DNA of 64,000 nucleotides from Burkholderia metallica. GTDB lineage: Bacteria; Pseudomonadota; Gammaproteobacteria; Burkholderiales; Burkholderiaceae. Under the pieces are notes generated by a model. The model saw only the letters and a program-made list of their open reading frames with translations, was not told where the DNA came from and did not search any database. The DNA lies in NCBI RefSeq assembly GCF_902832845.1, contig NZ_CADFDB010000002.1, forward strand, positions 248,001-312,000, in the 5' to 3' direction. Below are positions 35,297 to 45,587 of the stretch, piece after piece. The translations under genes and the position numbers were made by a program. Numbering within the stretch: position 1 is the stretch's first letter; every line of letters begins with the position of its first letter.

Positions 35297-37042
35297 TCAC
35301 GGTGCGCACGTCGCCGGCACCGGCGTCACCTGATGCGCGCCGATGTCGGGCGCGCACTTCGTCGGCAACGGATTCTGGTACAGGTCGACCGTGCTCGGCA
35401 GTTCGATCATGCTGCCCTTGCTCGCGGCAGGCGACTGCGCGGCAATCCTGAACCCCGCGAGCGCCGCGTAATTGTCGTACGGACCGCCGGCGAAGCCGGT
35501 CGGTGAATTGCCGCTCGCGTCGGTCAGCGGGCCCGCGAACTGCGGATCGCCGCTGATTTCGGTAGCGTCCGACGGATCGCCCGCATGGTTGGTGCCGAAG
35601 AACAGGTTGTTGCGCCACGTCGGCACGTAATTCGCGCTCGACGCCAGGTAAGCGCCCGTGCCGAGATTGTCGACGATGTTGTTCGAGAACTGGATCGCCG
35701 TCTTGTAGCCGGCGCTCTGCGTGGCAGTGATCGCCGTACTCGATCCGGCCGGCAGGTAGATCGTGTTGTTGTAGAACTGCAGCGGCCCGGTGACGCTGCC
35801 GTCGCTGTTGAATTTGCCCGAACCGTCGGCCATCACGATCTCGCGCGCATCGTTCACGCTCAGGTTGTAGCGTGCGACGACGCCCTGCGTGTAGGCGCCT
35901 CCGCCGCAACCGCCGCACAACAGCAGGAAGCCGCCCGCGTTGTCGTGACTGTAGTTGTGCCGGAAGATCGGATTGTTGTTGCCGTAGTCGGCATCGAACG
36001 CTTCGCCGTCGTTGTTGCCCGAACCGCGCCGCACGTGATGCACTTCGTTATACTGAAAGTCGGTACCGTCGCTGTTGATGGTCCAGAAGCCCGCGTTCGA
36101 GTTGAGCGCGCGCATCGCGATGTCGTAACCGAGGTTGCCGTACGCCTGCGCGTTCTGCGCAACGCGAATCACCATGCCGTCGCCGCCGATGTCGTGAATC
36201 GTATTGCCCTTGAATACGACGTTCGTCGACGCGAGCCAGTTCTGAGTGCCCGTGCAGCCGAACTGCGTGCGGCAATTCTGGTCGGACCACGTCGTCAGCC
36301 CTTCGCGGTCGACCGTCGCTATCTTGCTGTTCTGCACGGTGACACCGTCGAAGCGGTTCGGGATGGCGGTACCCGTCACGCGAAACTGGATGCCGTTGCT
36401 CCACTTGTTGCCGGTCACGCCCGGCGTCGTGTTCTGGTCGTTGCTGTCGTCGTTGTTGCCATAGACGTTGTGCACGTACACGTTGTCGATCAAGTAGTGA
36501 TGGCCGACGCCGAGCGGATTGCCGTTCGCATCGGTGCCGTTCCGGAAGTCCTGCAGCAGTACGAGGATCCCGTTGCGCTCCGCACGCTGGGCAGCCGTAT
36601 TGGTCACTTCGAGGTCGTGGATTTCCCAGTATTCCTGGTTCGTCAGCGCGACAGCCGCGCCGGCCGCCCCGTGCCCCGACACGTTGCCGGCGATCACCGG
36701 CCGCGCGGTTCCGCTGCCGTAGGCCGCCACGACGATCGGTGCCGATGCGGTGCCGGAGCCCTGCGATACGAACTGGCCCGTGCACGTCGCACTCCGCTTG
36801 AAGTACACGTGCGTGCCGGCTCCGATCGTCGTCGCGAGATCGCCGAGCCGATTGAACGGCGACGCCTGAGAACCCGTGCCGTCGTCCGGCTGCGAGCAGT
36901 CGACGTAGACCGACGCGCCGGCAGGAATCGGCGCGGCTGCCCGCGCACTCGCGATGCCTGCCGCGGGCGCACTCCCGCTTCCATCCCCGCCGCACGCTGC
37001 GAGCGCGACCGATACGCATGCCACCAGATTGCGTCTGTTCAT
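35297..37042 (-). CDS. Right-handed beta-helix lipoprotein
   Basis: A 581-residue secreted protein. The N-terminus has a lipobox (SVALAACGG; Cys at residue 17), so it is probably anchored in the outer membrane. The body is a parallel beta-helix with repeated short N/D/G-rich coils, for example VVFKGNTIHDIGGDGMVIR, ARYNLSVNDAREIVMAD and FRHNYSHDNAGGFLLLC, resembling pectate-lyase-fold and other polysaccharide-active proteins. Catalytic residues cannot be assigned by eye. Its ATG overlaps the dgoK stop (ATGA), placing it third in the porin-dgoK operon under the LacI operator. This suggests that it acts on a galactose-containing polymer outside the inner membrane. Confidence 0.82.
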   Translation of the reverse strand: MNRRNLVACVSVALAACGGDGSGSAPAAGIASARAAAPIPAGASVYVDCSQPDDGTGSQASPFNRLGDLATTIGAGTHVYFKRSATCTGQFVSQGSGTASAPIVVAAYGSGTARPVIAGNVSGHGAAGAAVALTNQEYWEIHDLEVTNTAAQRAERNGILVLLQDFRNGTDANGNPLGVGHHYLIDNVYVHNVYGNNDDSNDQNTTPGVTGNKWSNGIQFRVTGTAIPNRFDGVTVQNSKIATVDREGLTTWSDQNCRTQFGCTGTQNWLASTNVVFKGNTIHDIGGDGMVIRVAQNAQAYGNLGYDIAMRALNSNAGFWTINSDGTDFQYNEVHHVRRGSGNNDGEAFDADYGNNNPIFRHNYSHDNAGGFLLLCGGCGGGAYTQGVVARYNLSVNDAREIVMADGSGKFNSDGSVTGPLQFYNNTIYLPAGSSTAITATQSAGYKTAIQFSNNIVDNLGTGAYLASSANYVPTWRNNLFFGTNHAGDPSDATEISGDPQFAGPLTDASGNSPTGFAGGPYDNYAALAGFRIAAQSPAASKGSMIELPSTVDLYQNPLPTKCAPDIGAHQVTPVPATCAP

Positions 37043-38169
37043 CGTGATGCCTCCTCCTGTTGCCGGGCGATCGACCCGGGTGGTGTGAACGCGCCGGCGC
37101 CGCCGGCCGCGGAAACAACATCGTCATCGTTCGGCCGCTCGCCGGCTGCGCGGGACGACGACACCGCCAGCAACCCCGCGCGCTCGGCCAGCACCCACAG
37201 CCCCGCTGCCGCCGCGCCGTCGATCGTATCGGCGGGCGGCCAGCCGAACAGCGATGCCGCATGCCTGTAACGCTCGCACAACGCGGCATCGCCGATCAGC
37301 ATCGATCGCGGCACGCCTGCGCCTGCGTCGGCAGCCGGCCCGTCGCCTTCCGCGGCGAGCCCCGCCAGCTCATGCCCGATCAGCACGCCGGACAGGTAGT
37401 CGGCCTGCTCGACCGGCGCCAGGTCTCCAGCCAGCAACCGCGCGCGGCTGCCGAAGATCGTCGCGAGCAATCCCGTCGCATGGCCGGCCTGTGCGGCGCG
37501 CACGCCGCGCTCGAATGCGTCGCGCGCGAACCCGGACGACGGCTGCATCGTGCGGCCGAGCAGGCTGTGCGTGCACAGCAGCGCGTACAGTTCGCCCGTC
37601 ATGAAGGTGCGGAAGCGTTCAATCCGCGAGCCGCGCACGGCGACCCACTTTGAATGCGTGCCCGGCAACCCGATCCAGCGAAGCGATGCAGCGTCGTGCG
37701 TCGCGCCGCCCGCGTGCAACGCACCGACGATCTGCGTTTCCTCGCCGCGCATCACGTTCGCCAGTTCGCCACGCTGGATCAGCCCCGGCACGATATGCAC
37801 GGTCGTGCCGCGCCGCGCGCGCACCGTTTGCAGCGACGCGCCGAGCCGGGCCGCGTCGATCGACACGTCCACATACGGCGCCTCGCGCCAGCCCTGCGCG
37901 CTGCCGACCATGCCGGCCGCGACGACCGGCAGCGTCGGCCATGCATCGAGCCATGCGCCGCACACGTCCTCGAACGCCGCATCGCAGGCGTCAGCGATCG
38001 CGACGGCCGCGCCGCCCAGTTGCATCACGCCCTTCGGCGCGGCCCGTTCGTCGAGCACGGCCCCCGCACCCGCCATCAGGTATGCGCGCAGCGATGTGGT
38101 GCCCCAGTCGAGTGCGATCAGGCGCGGGACGAGCGCGTCGCCGTCGGGTCGAGGCATTGCTTTTTGCAT
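37039..38169 (-). CDS. dgoK: 2-dehydro-3-deoxygalactonokinase
   Basis: A 376-residue sugar kinase of the DgoK family, which phosphorylates 2-keto-3-deoxygalactonate at O6. Visible: ALDWGTTSLRAYL (phosphate motif of the ASKHA fold), KGVMQLGG, GMVGSAQGWREAPY, LPGTHSKWV and FMTGELYALLCTHSLL. It is about 80 residues longer than the E. coli enzyme, mainly in the C-terminal part. The start at 38169 has GAGGA 5 bases upstream. It lies between the porin and the beta-helix lipoprotein on the minus strand and completes, with the dehydratase at 42753, two steps of the galactonate pathway. No DgoA aldolase is in the window. Confidence 0.92.
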   Translation of the reverse strand: MQKAMPRPDGDALVPRLIALDWGTTSLRAYLMAGAGAVLDERAAPKGVMQLGGAAVAIADACDAAFEDVCGAWLDAWPTLPVVAAGMVGSAQGWREAPYVDVSIDAARLGASLQTVRARRGTTVHIVPGLIQRGELANVMRGEETQIVGALHAGGATHDAASLRWIGLPGTHSKWVAVRGSRIERFRTFMTGELYALLCTHSLLGRTMQPSSGFARDAFERGVRAAQAGHATGLLATIFGSRARLLAGDLAPVEQADYLSGVLIGHELAGLAAEGDGPAADAGAGVPRSMLIGDAALCERYRHAASLFGWPPADTIDGAAAAGLWVLAERAGLLAVSSSRAAGERPNDDDVVSAAGGAGAFTPPGSIARQQEEASR

Positions 38170-38218
38170 AGGATTCCTCTGTTTATTGGTTGCTGGGAAC
38201 GGCTTCGTCAGGCCGATA

Positions 38219-39340
38219 TCAGAAGAGCGTCTCGATCCCGGCGTAGACGCCCGTCTGTCCATGGCCCGGCAGCGGCGACGCGCCGAGCCCGTTGCCATTG
38301 CCGAACCCCGGCGACTGCGGGTTCACGCCCAGGTTCGCACCCGCGCTGTTGAACACATGCGCGGCCGTCGCATACAGGAACGTGCGCTTGGACAGGTCGT
38401 ACATCGCGCCAAGGCCGATGATCGTCGAGCGCCCTTCGCCGCTGTGATCGGCGGTCCACTGGCCCGCGTCGATCTTCATCGAGTAGACGGCGCTCTGCAG
38501 ATGCAGGAACGGCGTCGCGTCATAGGTCACGCCGCCCCAGTAGTAGTTCGCGGTGCGCGACAGGCCGGCGGGCGTGTCGGGCGCGCTGTAGCGCGTATAT
38601 CCGAGCTGCACCAGCGCGGGGCCGAAGCGGTCGCGCACGCCGATGAACGCTTCCTGCGACGCGGTGAACAGGTTGTCTTCGCGACCGTACTGGTTGCGGA
38701 TCTCGTTCCAGATGGCCCGCACCTCGAAGTCGCCGTGCGTATAAGCGAGCGTCGCGCCGTCGGACAGCCCCGTCGCGCTCACGTTGTTCGGCGAGCCGCG
38801 CAACCAGCCGTTCGCGCTGTTGCCGAGGTTCGCCTGCAGCGCGAACGAGAAGCCGCCGAATTTCGGCGATTCGTAGCGGATCCCGTTCGACAGCTTCGGC
38901 CCGTTGCGGTACGACGTCAGCGACTCGACCGAATAGTTCTCCTCAAGCAGCGGATCGTACGACCAGATGTAGCTGTTGATGAACGAACCCTGCCCGAGCC
39001 GCAAAAACCCGTAGCGCTCGTTCTTGAAACCCACCCACGCGCCGCGCTGGAACAGCACGCCGCCGCCGTAGTTGCCGTTCGCCGCGTTGATCGACGACTC
39101 GAGCCAGAACACGGCCTGGTTGCCGCCGCCGAGATCCTCCTTGCCGGTGATGCCGAGGATGCTCGTCCCCCAGTCGTTGCCTTCCGAGAAGCGCGAGCCC
39201 GTCGAATGCGGGCCGTTCTGCACGCCGCTCAGGTACTGCACGTCGCCGCCCACACGCCCCCACACGGTAACGCTCGATTGCGCGTGCGCCACGGTCGGCA
39301 CCGCCAGAGCGAGCGCCGCGATCCACCCATACTGTCGCAT
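38219..39340 (-). CDS. Outer-membrane porin (OmpC-type, Gram-negative porin family)
   Basis: A 373-residue general porin: signal peptide ending VAHA (cleavage after residue 20), mature start QSSVTVWGRVGGDVQYL, the GKEDLGGGNQAVFWLES block typical of betaproteobacterial porins, many amphipathic strands, and a terminal Phe (GIETLF) recognised by the assembly machinery. AGGAGG precedes the ATG at 39340. It is the first gene of a minus-strand operon with dgoK and the beta-helix lipoprotein. A palindromic operator lies 31 bases before its start, so it is probably induced with the sugar regulon and supplies the outer-membrane entry route. Confidence 0.94.
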   Translation of the reverse strand: MRQYGWIAALALAVPTVAHAQSSVTVWGRVGGDVQYLSGVQNGPHSTGSRFSEGNDWGTSILGITGKEDLGGGNQAVFWLESSINAANGNYGGGVLFQRGAWVGFKNERYGFLRLGQGSFINSYIWSYDPLLEENYSVESLTSYRNGPKLSNGIRYESPKFGGFSFALQANLGNSANGWLRGSPNNVSATGLSDGATLAYTHGDFEVRAIWNEIRNQYGREDNLFTASQEAFIGVRDRFGPALVQLGYTRYSAPDTPAGLSRTANYYWGGVTYDATPFLHLQSAVYSMKIDAGQWTADHSGEGRSTIIGLGAMYDLSKRTFLYATAAHVFNSAGANLGVNPQSPGFGNGNGLGASPLPGHGQTGVYAGIETLF

Positions 39341-39370
39341 CCAGATCTCCTCCTGCTTGTTATCTGATAA

Positions 39371-39386
39371 GGGAAAACGCTTTCCC
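39371..39386. promoter_or_regulatory. LacI-family operator upstream of the porin operon
   Basis: GGGAAAACGCTTTCCC, a 16-bp near-perfect palindrome differing by one base from the perfect site at 47875-47890. Its right edge lies 31-46 bases before the porin start, a position where a bound repressor would block transcription. The CG centre is characteristic of LacI/GalR operators. Confidence 0.82.
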
Positions 39387-39473
39387 TCCGTTGCAAAAAA
39401 ATTTCGCGGCGGTCGTCGTGCGTCGTTTTCCACTCCGCTTCGAGTGGACTGCGCGCGTGCTATGCTCGCGAAA

Positions 39474-39489
39474 GGGAAAGCGCTTTCAT
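39474..39489. promoter_or_regulatory. LacI-family operator between the porin and lacI genes
   Basis: GGGAAAGCGCTTTCAT with a perfect 12-bp palindromic core (39476-39487, GAAAGCGCTTTC). It lies about 160 bases upstream of the lacI start and 103 bases (about ten helical turns) from the porin operator. The spacing is close to an integral number of turns and would allow looping by a tetrameric repressor. It probably mediates autoregulation. Confidence 0.78.
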
Positions 39490-39647
39490 TGTCGATGCAC
39501 GATTGCGCTTTTTCAAGGAATTTCGAGTCCTCCAAGGGATACTACCGAGTCCGATCGCACGGCACGCACCCGCTGCCGCCGCACGGTCGCCGCCGCCGGC
39601 GCGCATGCTATGCTCGCCGGCAAAATGCACTGACACACACTTTCATC

Positions 39648-40643
39648 GTGGCCAAGATCAACGAAGTCGCCGCCGCAGCCGGCGTCTCCATCGGAACCGT
39701 CTCGAAGTTCATCAACAAGACGAAGCGCTTCTCGCCCGACGTCGAGCGCCGCATTGCCGAAGCGATCGAGGAGCTCGGCTACGAGTCGAACCCGCTCGCG
39801 CGCTCGATGGCCACCGGCCAGACGGGCGCCGTCGGCGTCGTGATCCAGGACATTCTCAACCCGTACTTCACCGCGATGGTCAAGGGCGTGAACCGCATCG
39901 CGCAGCGCAACGACTTCGTCGTCCTGATCGTCGACGCCGACGAGAACCGCAAGGGTGAACGGCCGGCGCTGACGAAACTGAGCCGGCGCGTCGACGGGCT
40001 GATCCTGAACACCAGCATGCCCGACGACGACCTGCGCTGGACCGCGAGCCTCGGCAAGCCGGTGGTCGCGGTCGGTTCCGCGCCACGCGACGGGCTGCTC
40101 ACGCTGTACTCCGATCCGGTCCGCGCGGGCGAAATGCTCGCGCAGCATCTGCTGATGGAGAAATACCAGCGCTTCGCGTACATCAGCCTGCCGAACGCGC
40201 GCGGCGACGACGAACGCCGCGCCGGCGCCGAGCAGGTGCTCGCGCGCGCCGGCCTGCCGCTGCGCACTTTCAGCGTGCCGCGTGCGACGGTGGCCGACGG
40301 CGAGCGCGTGTGCGCATCGGTGATGCTGGCGGCCGAGCCGCCCGACGCGGTGATCTGCTACAACGACATGATTGCGGCCGGCTTCATCAAGGAAGCCGAA
40401 CGGCTCGGCATCGCGATCCCGCACGACGTCGCCGTGTGCGGTTTCGACAACCTCGAACTCGGCAAGCTCACGTCACCCACGCTGACGTCGATCGACACCG
40501 AAACCGAGCGCGCGGGCGAAGTCGCGATGACGACGCTGCTCGACGCGCTCGCCGGCAAGTCGCCCGATCCGCACACGATGCTCGACGCGCGGCTGGTGGT
40601 GCGCGAATCGACGGTGCGGCCGCGCGACGCGCGCCGCCGCTAG
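39648..40643 (+). CDS. LacI-family transcriptional regulator of the galactonate regulon
   Basis: A 331-residue LacI/GalR regulator. The N-terminal helix-turn-helix (INEVAAAAGVSIGTVSKFIN, residues 4-23) and hinge helix (NPLARSMATGQTGAVGV) are followed by a periplasmic-binding-like sugar domain (VVIQDILNPYFTAMVKGV, YNDMIAAGFI, CGFDNLELGKL, TSIDTETERAGEVA). It starts at GTG 39648. It is divergent from the porin operon and faces the sugar-catabolic operon that ends at 40666. Three similar palindromes in this region are its obvious targets. The ligand is presumably galactose or a galactonate-pathway intermediate. Confidence 0.93.
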   Translation: MAKINEVAAAAGVSIGTVSKFINKTKRFSPDVERRIAEAIEELGYESNPLARSMATGQTGAVGVVIQDILNPYFTAMVKGVNRIAQRNDFVVLIVDADENRKGERPALTKLSRRVDGLILNTSMPDDDLRWTASLGKPVVAVGSAPRDGLLTLYSDPVRAGEMLAQHLLMEKYQRFAYISLPNARGDDERRAGAEQVLARAGLPLRTFSVPRATVADGERVCASVMLAAEPPDAVICYNDMIAAGFIKEAERLGIAIPHDVAVCGFDNLELGKLTSPTLTSIDTETERAGEVAMTTLLDALAGKSPDPHTMLDARLVVRESTVRPRDARRR

Positions 40644-40665
40644 GCGAGCGCCGCTCGCTGTCCGG

Positions 40666-41571
40666 TCAACGCGGCACGGCCGCGAGCGCTTCACCCAGCC
40701 ACGCACGCGCGATGCAATGCTGTTCGAGCCCGGCCACGCCCGGGCGCGTCTCGAACAGGCTGCCCGCGAGCGGCCCGCGCAGCAACCCGTCGGCGCTCAC
40801 GTTGACCGACGCGGACGTCACGAACAGCGTCGCGCGATCGGCACCGCCGAACGCGACGCTGGTCGGCCGCTGCACCGGCATCTCGACGACCCGGTCGAGC
40901 GTGCCGTCCGGCGCGTAGCGATGCAGCCGCCAGCCGTCCCAGATCGCCGACCACACGCCGCCCTGCGCATCGACCGCGAGCCCGTCGGGCACGCCGCGCG
41001 CGTCGCCGAACGTCGCGAACGGCCGCGCGTTCGACAACCGCCCCGCGGCGACGTCGAAGTCGTACGCGATGATCGTGCGGCGGCCGGAATCCGTCACGTA
41101 CATCGTTGCGCCGTCGGGGCTCCAGCCCATCCCGTTCGCGCAGGCGAAGCCGGCCACCGCTACGCGCGAGGCATGCGCATGCTCGAAGCAATGCAGATCG
41201 CCGGGGCCGTCGCCGTCGTCGGCCATCGTGCCGACCCAGAAGCGGCCCCGCGCGTCGACCGCGCCGTCGTTGTAGCGCAGCGACGGCCGCGCATGCGCGG
41301 CGTCGGCCAGCCGTTCGAGCGTGCCGTGCGCGGCATCGAACAGGTGCAGGCCGCTTTTCAGCGCGACGAGCAGCCGGCCGTCGTCGACACTCGCGACGCA
41401 ACCGGCCAGCTCCGGCAGCAACCAGAAGCCCGTCTGCCCGTGGCCGGGCGTGTAGCGGTAGAGCGCGGTGCGCTTGATGTCGATCCAGTAGAGCGACGCC
41501 GAGCGTTCGCACCAGAGCGGGCCTTCACCCAGGATCGCGTTCGCGCCCTGTACCAGTTTTACTGTCGTCAT
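40666..41571 (-). CDS. SMP-30/gluconolactonase family sugar lactonase
   Basis: A 301-residue six-bladed beta-propeller of the SMP-30 family. Metal-ligand motifs are visible: Glu in GEGPLW (residue 16), Asn in RYNDGAVD, Asn in ANGMGWSPDG and Asp in GVPDGLAVDAQGGVW. Family members hydrolyse aldonolactones to aldonic acids. As the last gene of the operon with the SDR dehydrogenase and galactonate dehydratase, it very probably opens galactono-1,4- or 1,5-lactone to galactonate in the cytoplasm. No signal peptide. Distinguishing galactono- from arabino- or gluconolactone is not possible from sequence. Confidence 0.9.
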   Translation of the reverse strand: MTTVKLVQGANAILGEGPLWCERSASLYWIDIKRTALYRYTPGHGQTGFWLLPELAGCVASVDDGRLLVALKSGLHLFDAAHGTLERLADAAHARPSLRYNDGAVDARGRFWVGTMADDGDGPGDLHCFEHAHASRVAVAGFACANGMGWSPDGATMYVTDSGRRTIIAYDFDVAAGRLSNARPFATFGDARGVPDGLAVDAQGGVWSAIWDGWRLHRYAPDGTLDRVVEMPVQRPTSVAFGGADRATLFVTSASVNVSADGLLRGPLAGSLFETRPGVAGLEQHCIARAWLGEALAAVPR

Positions 41572-41641
41572 CGAAGTTCTGTCTTATGCATGCATGCGTT
41601 CGGCCGCCCCCGGTGCGGCGGGCGGAACCTGCCGGCCGGAC

Positions 41642-42721
<1,080 letters not shown>

Positions 42722-42752
42722 GATTGCGTTTCTCCTCGTCCGTTGTTGCCGC

Positions 42753-43898
42753 TCACCATTCGGCGACCGAGCCGTCCTCGCGACGCCACACCGGGTTGCG
42801 CCAGCGGTGCCCGGTTGCGGCAGCCTCCCTCACCTTGTCCTCGTCGATCTCGACGCCGAGCCCCGGCGCATCCGGGCGCGCGACGTAACCCGCGTCGAAC
42901 GCAAACGGAATGCCGCGCGTGTACGCATACATCGCGTTGTCGTCGTGATAGGCCACATTGGTCGACTGCTCCTGGATGAACGCGTTCGGCGTGCAGAAAT
43001 CGATCTGCAGCGACGCCGCGAGCGTCAGGGGCCCCAGCGGGCAATGCGGCGCGACCGCGACGTCGTACGCTTCGGCCATCGCCGCGATCTTGCGCAGCTC
43101 CCAGATGCCGCCCGTGTGACTCACGTCGGGCTGCACGATGTCGACGACGCCCTCCTGCAGTAATTCCTTGAACTGCCAGCGCGTGAACAGCCGTTCGCCG
43201 GTCGCGAGCGGCACCGCGCAGTCGCGCGCGACTTCGCGCAGCGCATCGTTGTGCTCGGGCAGCAGCAATTCCTCGTAGAACATCGGATCGAACGGCGCAA
43301 GCGCTTTCGCGAGCGCCTTCGCCACCGGGCGGCGCACGCGGCCGTGAAAGTCGATGCCGAGCCCCACGTCCTTGCCGATCGCATCGCGCACCGTGCCGAA
43401 ACGCGCGACCGCGCGATCGATCGCCGCCGGCGATTCGATCCAGTCGGTTGCGTTGACCACGCCCATCTTCAGCGCGGTATAGCCGGCCTCGACGAGCTGC
43501 CGCGCGTTCGCGGCCATCTCGTCGGGCGTGTCGCCCTTCACGTGCGCATAGACGCGCGCCTTGTCGCGCACCGGCCCGCCGAGCAGGTCGTAGACGCACA
43601 CGCCGAGCGCGCGCGCCTTGATGTCCCACAGGGCCTGCTCGATGCCCGAAATCGCGCTCGTCAGGATCGGGCCGCCGCGATAGAAGCCGCCGCGATACAT
43701 CACCTGGAACAGATCCTCGATGTGGCGCGGATCGCGGCCGATCAGGTAGTCGGCGAGTTCGTGCACGGCGGCGGCCGTGGTGGCCGCGCGCCCTTCGACG
43801 ATCGGTTCGCCCCAGCCGGCGAGGCCCTCGTCGGTGCTGACCTTCACGAACTGCCAGCGCGGCGCGACCGCGAATGTTTCGATTTCGGTGATCTTCAT
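42753..43898 (-). CDS. dgoD: D-galactonate dehydratase
   Basis: A 381-residue enolase-superfamily dehydratase, the same length as E. coli DgoD. Family motifs: MKITEIETFAVAPRWQFVKV, GWGEPIVEGRA, the metal/acid residues in GIDFHGRV (Asp and His), glutamate in FYEELLLPE, glutamate in LATGERLFTRW, the SHTGGI block, and the catalytic histidine in VAPHCPLGP. It converts D-galactonate to 2-keto-3-deoxygalactonate. The ATG overlaps the stop of the SDR gene (ATGA), so translation is coupled. The next enzyme, DgoK, is in the neighbouring operon. Confidence 0.95.
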   Translation of the reverse strand: MKITEIETFAVAPRWQFVKVSTDEGLAGWGEPIVEGRAATTAAAVHELADYLIGRDPRHIEDLFQVMYRGGFYRGGPILTSAISGIEQALWDIKARALGVCVYDLLGGPVRDKARVYAHVKGDTPDEMAANARQLVEAGYTALKMGVVNATDWIESPAAIDRAVARFGTVRDAIGKDVGLGIDFHGRVRRPVAKALAKALAPFDPMFYEELLLPEHNDALREVARDCAVPLATGERLFTRWQFKELLQEGVVDIVQPDVSHTGGIWELRKIAAMAEAYDVAVAPHCPLGPLTLAASLQIDFCTPNAFIQEQSTNVAYHDDNAMYAYTRGIPFAFDAGYVARPDAPGLGVEIDEDKVREAAATGHRWRNPVWRREDGSVAEW

Positions 43899-44680
43899 GA
43901 GGAGGAACGGGTGCGGTTGAACAGCAATGCCGACATGCCGTTGTCGGCGACGAGATCCGCGCCGGCGATGGCGATCGCCGCGTCCGACAGCAGGAACGCG
44001 GCAATCCGGCCGATATCCGCCGGCTCGTTGATGCGCTGCGCCGGATGCAGCGCGCGGTATGCGTCGAGCAGCGCGGGATCGCGCTCGAGCGCCGCGCCGA
44101 TCGGCGCGTTCAGCGTGAAGCCGGGGCTTAGCGTATTCACGCGGATGCGCTGCGGCGCGAGGCTCGTCGCCATCGCACGCGACATTGCGACGATGCCGCC
44201 CTTGGTCGCCGCATACATCTCGAAGCCCGGTACGCTCGCGCCCGCGTGATTCGACGCGATGTTGACGATCGCGCCGCCGCCCGCGCGCGCGATGCGCGGC
44301 GCCGCGAGCTGCGCGCACTGGAACATCGCGCGCAGGTTGGTGCGGTACAGGCGGTCGCAGTCGTCGAGCGAGAATGTGTCGAACGGGCCGTGCAGCGTAA
44401 TGCCCGCATTGTTCACGAGCCCGTCGAGCCGGCCGTGACGTGCATCGACGCGGTCGAACAGCGCAGCCACGCTCGCGGGATCGGCGACGTCCGTTTCGAC
44501 GAACAGCGCGTCCCGCCCGCCGAGCCGTTCGCGCACCGCATCGGCGCGCGCGGCGTTCTTCTCCGCGACCACGACCTGCACGCCGCATTGCGCGAGGACT
44601 TCGACGACGCCGAGGCCGATGCCGTCGCCGCCGCCGGTGACGACGACCACGCGGCCGTCGAGCGATTCGAATGGATTCAT
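43895..44680 (-). CDS. SDR-family dehydrogenase, probable galactose/aldose 1-dehydrogenase
   Basis: A 261-residue SDR. TGGGDGIGLGVV is the cofactor motif, VNNAGITLHGP the NAG motif, IVNIASNHAG contains the catalytic serine, and YAATKGG the YxxxK. The C-terminus is slightly shortened relative to the usual family ending. Its place between the sugar permease and galactonate dehydratase, with a lactonase in the same operon, makes oxidation of D-galactose (or a related aldose) to the lactone the most economical role. This is inferred from context; SDR specificity cannot be read directly. Confidence 0.85.
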   Translation of the reverse strand: MNPFESLDGRVVVVTGGGDGIGLGVVEVLAQCGVQVVVAEKNAARADAVRERLGGRDALFVETDVADPASVAALFDRVDARHGRLDGLVNNAGITLHGPFDTFSLDDCDRLYRTNLRAMFQCAQLAAPRIARAGGGAIVNIASNHAGASVPGFEMYAATKGGIVAMSRAMATSLAPQRIRVNTLSPGFTLNAPIGAALERDPALLDAYRALHPAQRINEPADIGRIAAFLLSDAAIAIAGADLVADNGMSALLFNRTRSSS

Positions 44681-44684
44681 GGTG

Positions 44685-45587
44685 TCACCCCTTGACCGCG
44701 CCGGCCGTGATGCCCGCGACGATCCTGCGCTGGAGAATGAAGAACAGCACGAGCAGCGGCAGCGTGCCCATCACGGCGGCCGGGAACAGCTTGGTCGGAT
44801 CGATGTCGTTGGTGCCGATGAAGCGGAACACCGCGACCGTGATCGTGAATTTCGACGAGTCGGTCAGGAACAGCAGCGGATAGACGAGGTCGTTCCACAC
44901 CGACAGCGTGACGAACATCGCGAGCGTGCCGGTGATCGGCCGCAACAGCGGCAGCACGATGTACCAGTACACCTGCAGCGGGCTGCAGCCGTCCATCACC
45001 GCGGCTTCCTCGAGTTCGAGCGGAATCCGCTTCAGGAAGCTCGTGTAGAAGAACACGCCGAGCGGCAGGCTCTGCACCGTGTACGCGAGCACGACGCCGA
45101 GGTACGTGTTGAGCAGGTGCAGGTCGCGGAACAGCACGTAGAGCGGCGTCAGGCTGACGAACATCGGGATCGTCAGACCGAGCGTCAGCACGATGTAGAC
45201 CGCGTTCGACAGCCTGCCCTTCACGCGCGCCAGCGGATAGGCCGCGAGCGACGACAGCATGGCGACGAGGAACGTGACCGCAAGCGTGATGCCGATCGTG
45301 TTCGCGACGCTGCGCCAGTAGTTCATCTGCGTGAACACGGCCGCGTAGTTGCCGAAGAACACGTGATCGGGCAGCCCGAGCGGGCGCGCGATGATGTCGT
45401 CGCCGGTGCGCAGCGACATCAGCACCATGTAGATCGTCGGCAGCAGCACGATCGCGACGATCGCGATTGCGGCAACGAGCCGCGCGAAGCCCGGTACGCG
45501 GCGCAGCAGCGCGCCCGCGCGCAGCCCGCCGCCCGACGTGCCGGCGGACGGACGGTCCGCGTGAAAGCGTTGACGGATGACGTTCAC
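44685..45587 (-). CDS. Carbohydrate ABC transporter permease (MalG-like)
   Basis: A 300-residue inner-membrane permease with six predicted helices and the cytoplasmic EAA loop (LELEEAAVMDGCSPLQVYWY) that contacts the ATPase. The N-terminus starts at GTG 45587 (MNVIRQRFH), overlapping the stop of the other permease gene. The terminal part, GTLPLLVLFFILQRRIVAGI, is typical of MalG-type subunits. It forms the import channel with the permease encoded at 45584-46453. The next gene downstream (SDR) starts 4 bases after its stop. Confidence 0.94.
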   Translation of the reverse strand: MNVIRQRFHADRPSAGTSGGGLRAGALLRRVPGFARLVAAIAIVAIVLLPTIYMVLMSLRTGDDIIARPLGLPDHVFFGNYAAVFTQMNYWRSVANTIGITLAVTFLVAMLSSLAAYPLARVKGRLSNAVYIVLTLGLTIPMFVSLTPLYVLFRDLHLLNTYLGVVLAYTVQSLPLGVFFYTSFLKRIPLELEEAAVMDGCSPLQVYWYIVLPLLRPITGTLAMFVTLSVWNDLVYPLLFLTDSSKFTITVAVFRFIGTNDIDPTKLFPAAVMGTLPLLVLFFILQRRIVAGITAGAVKG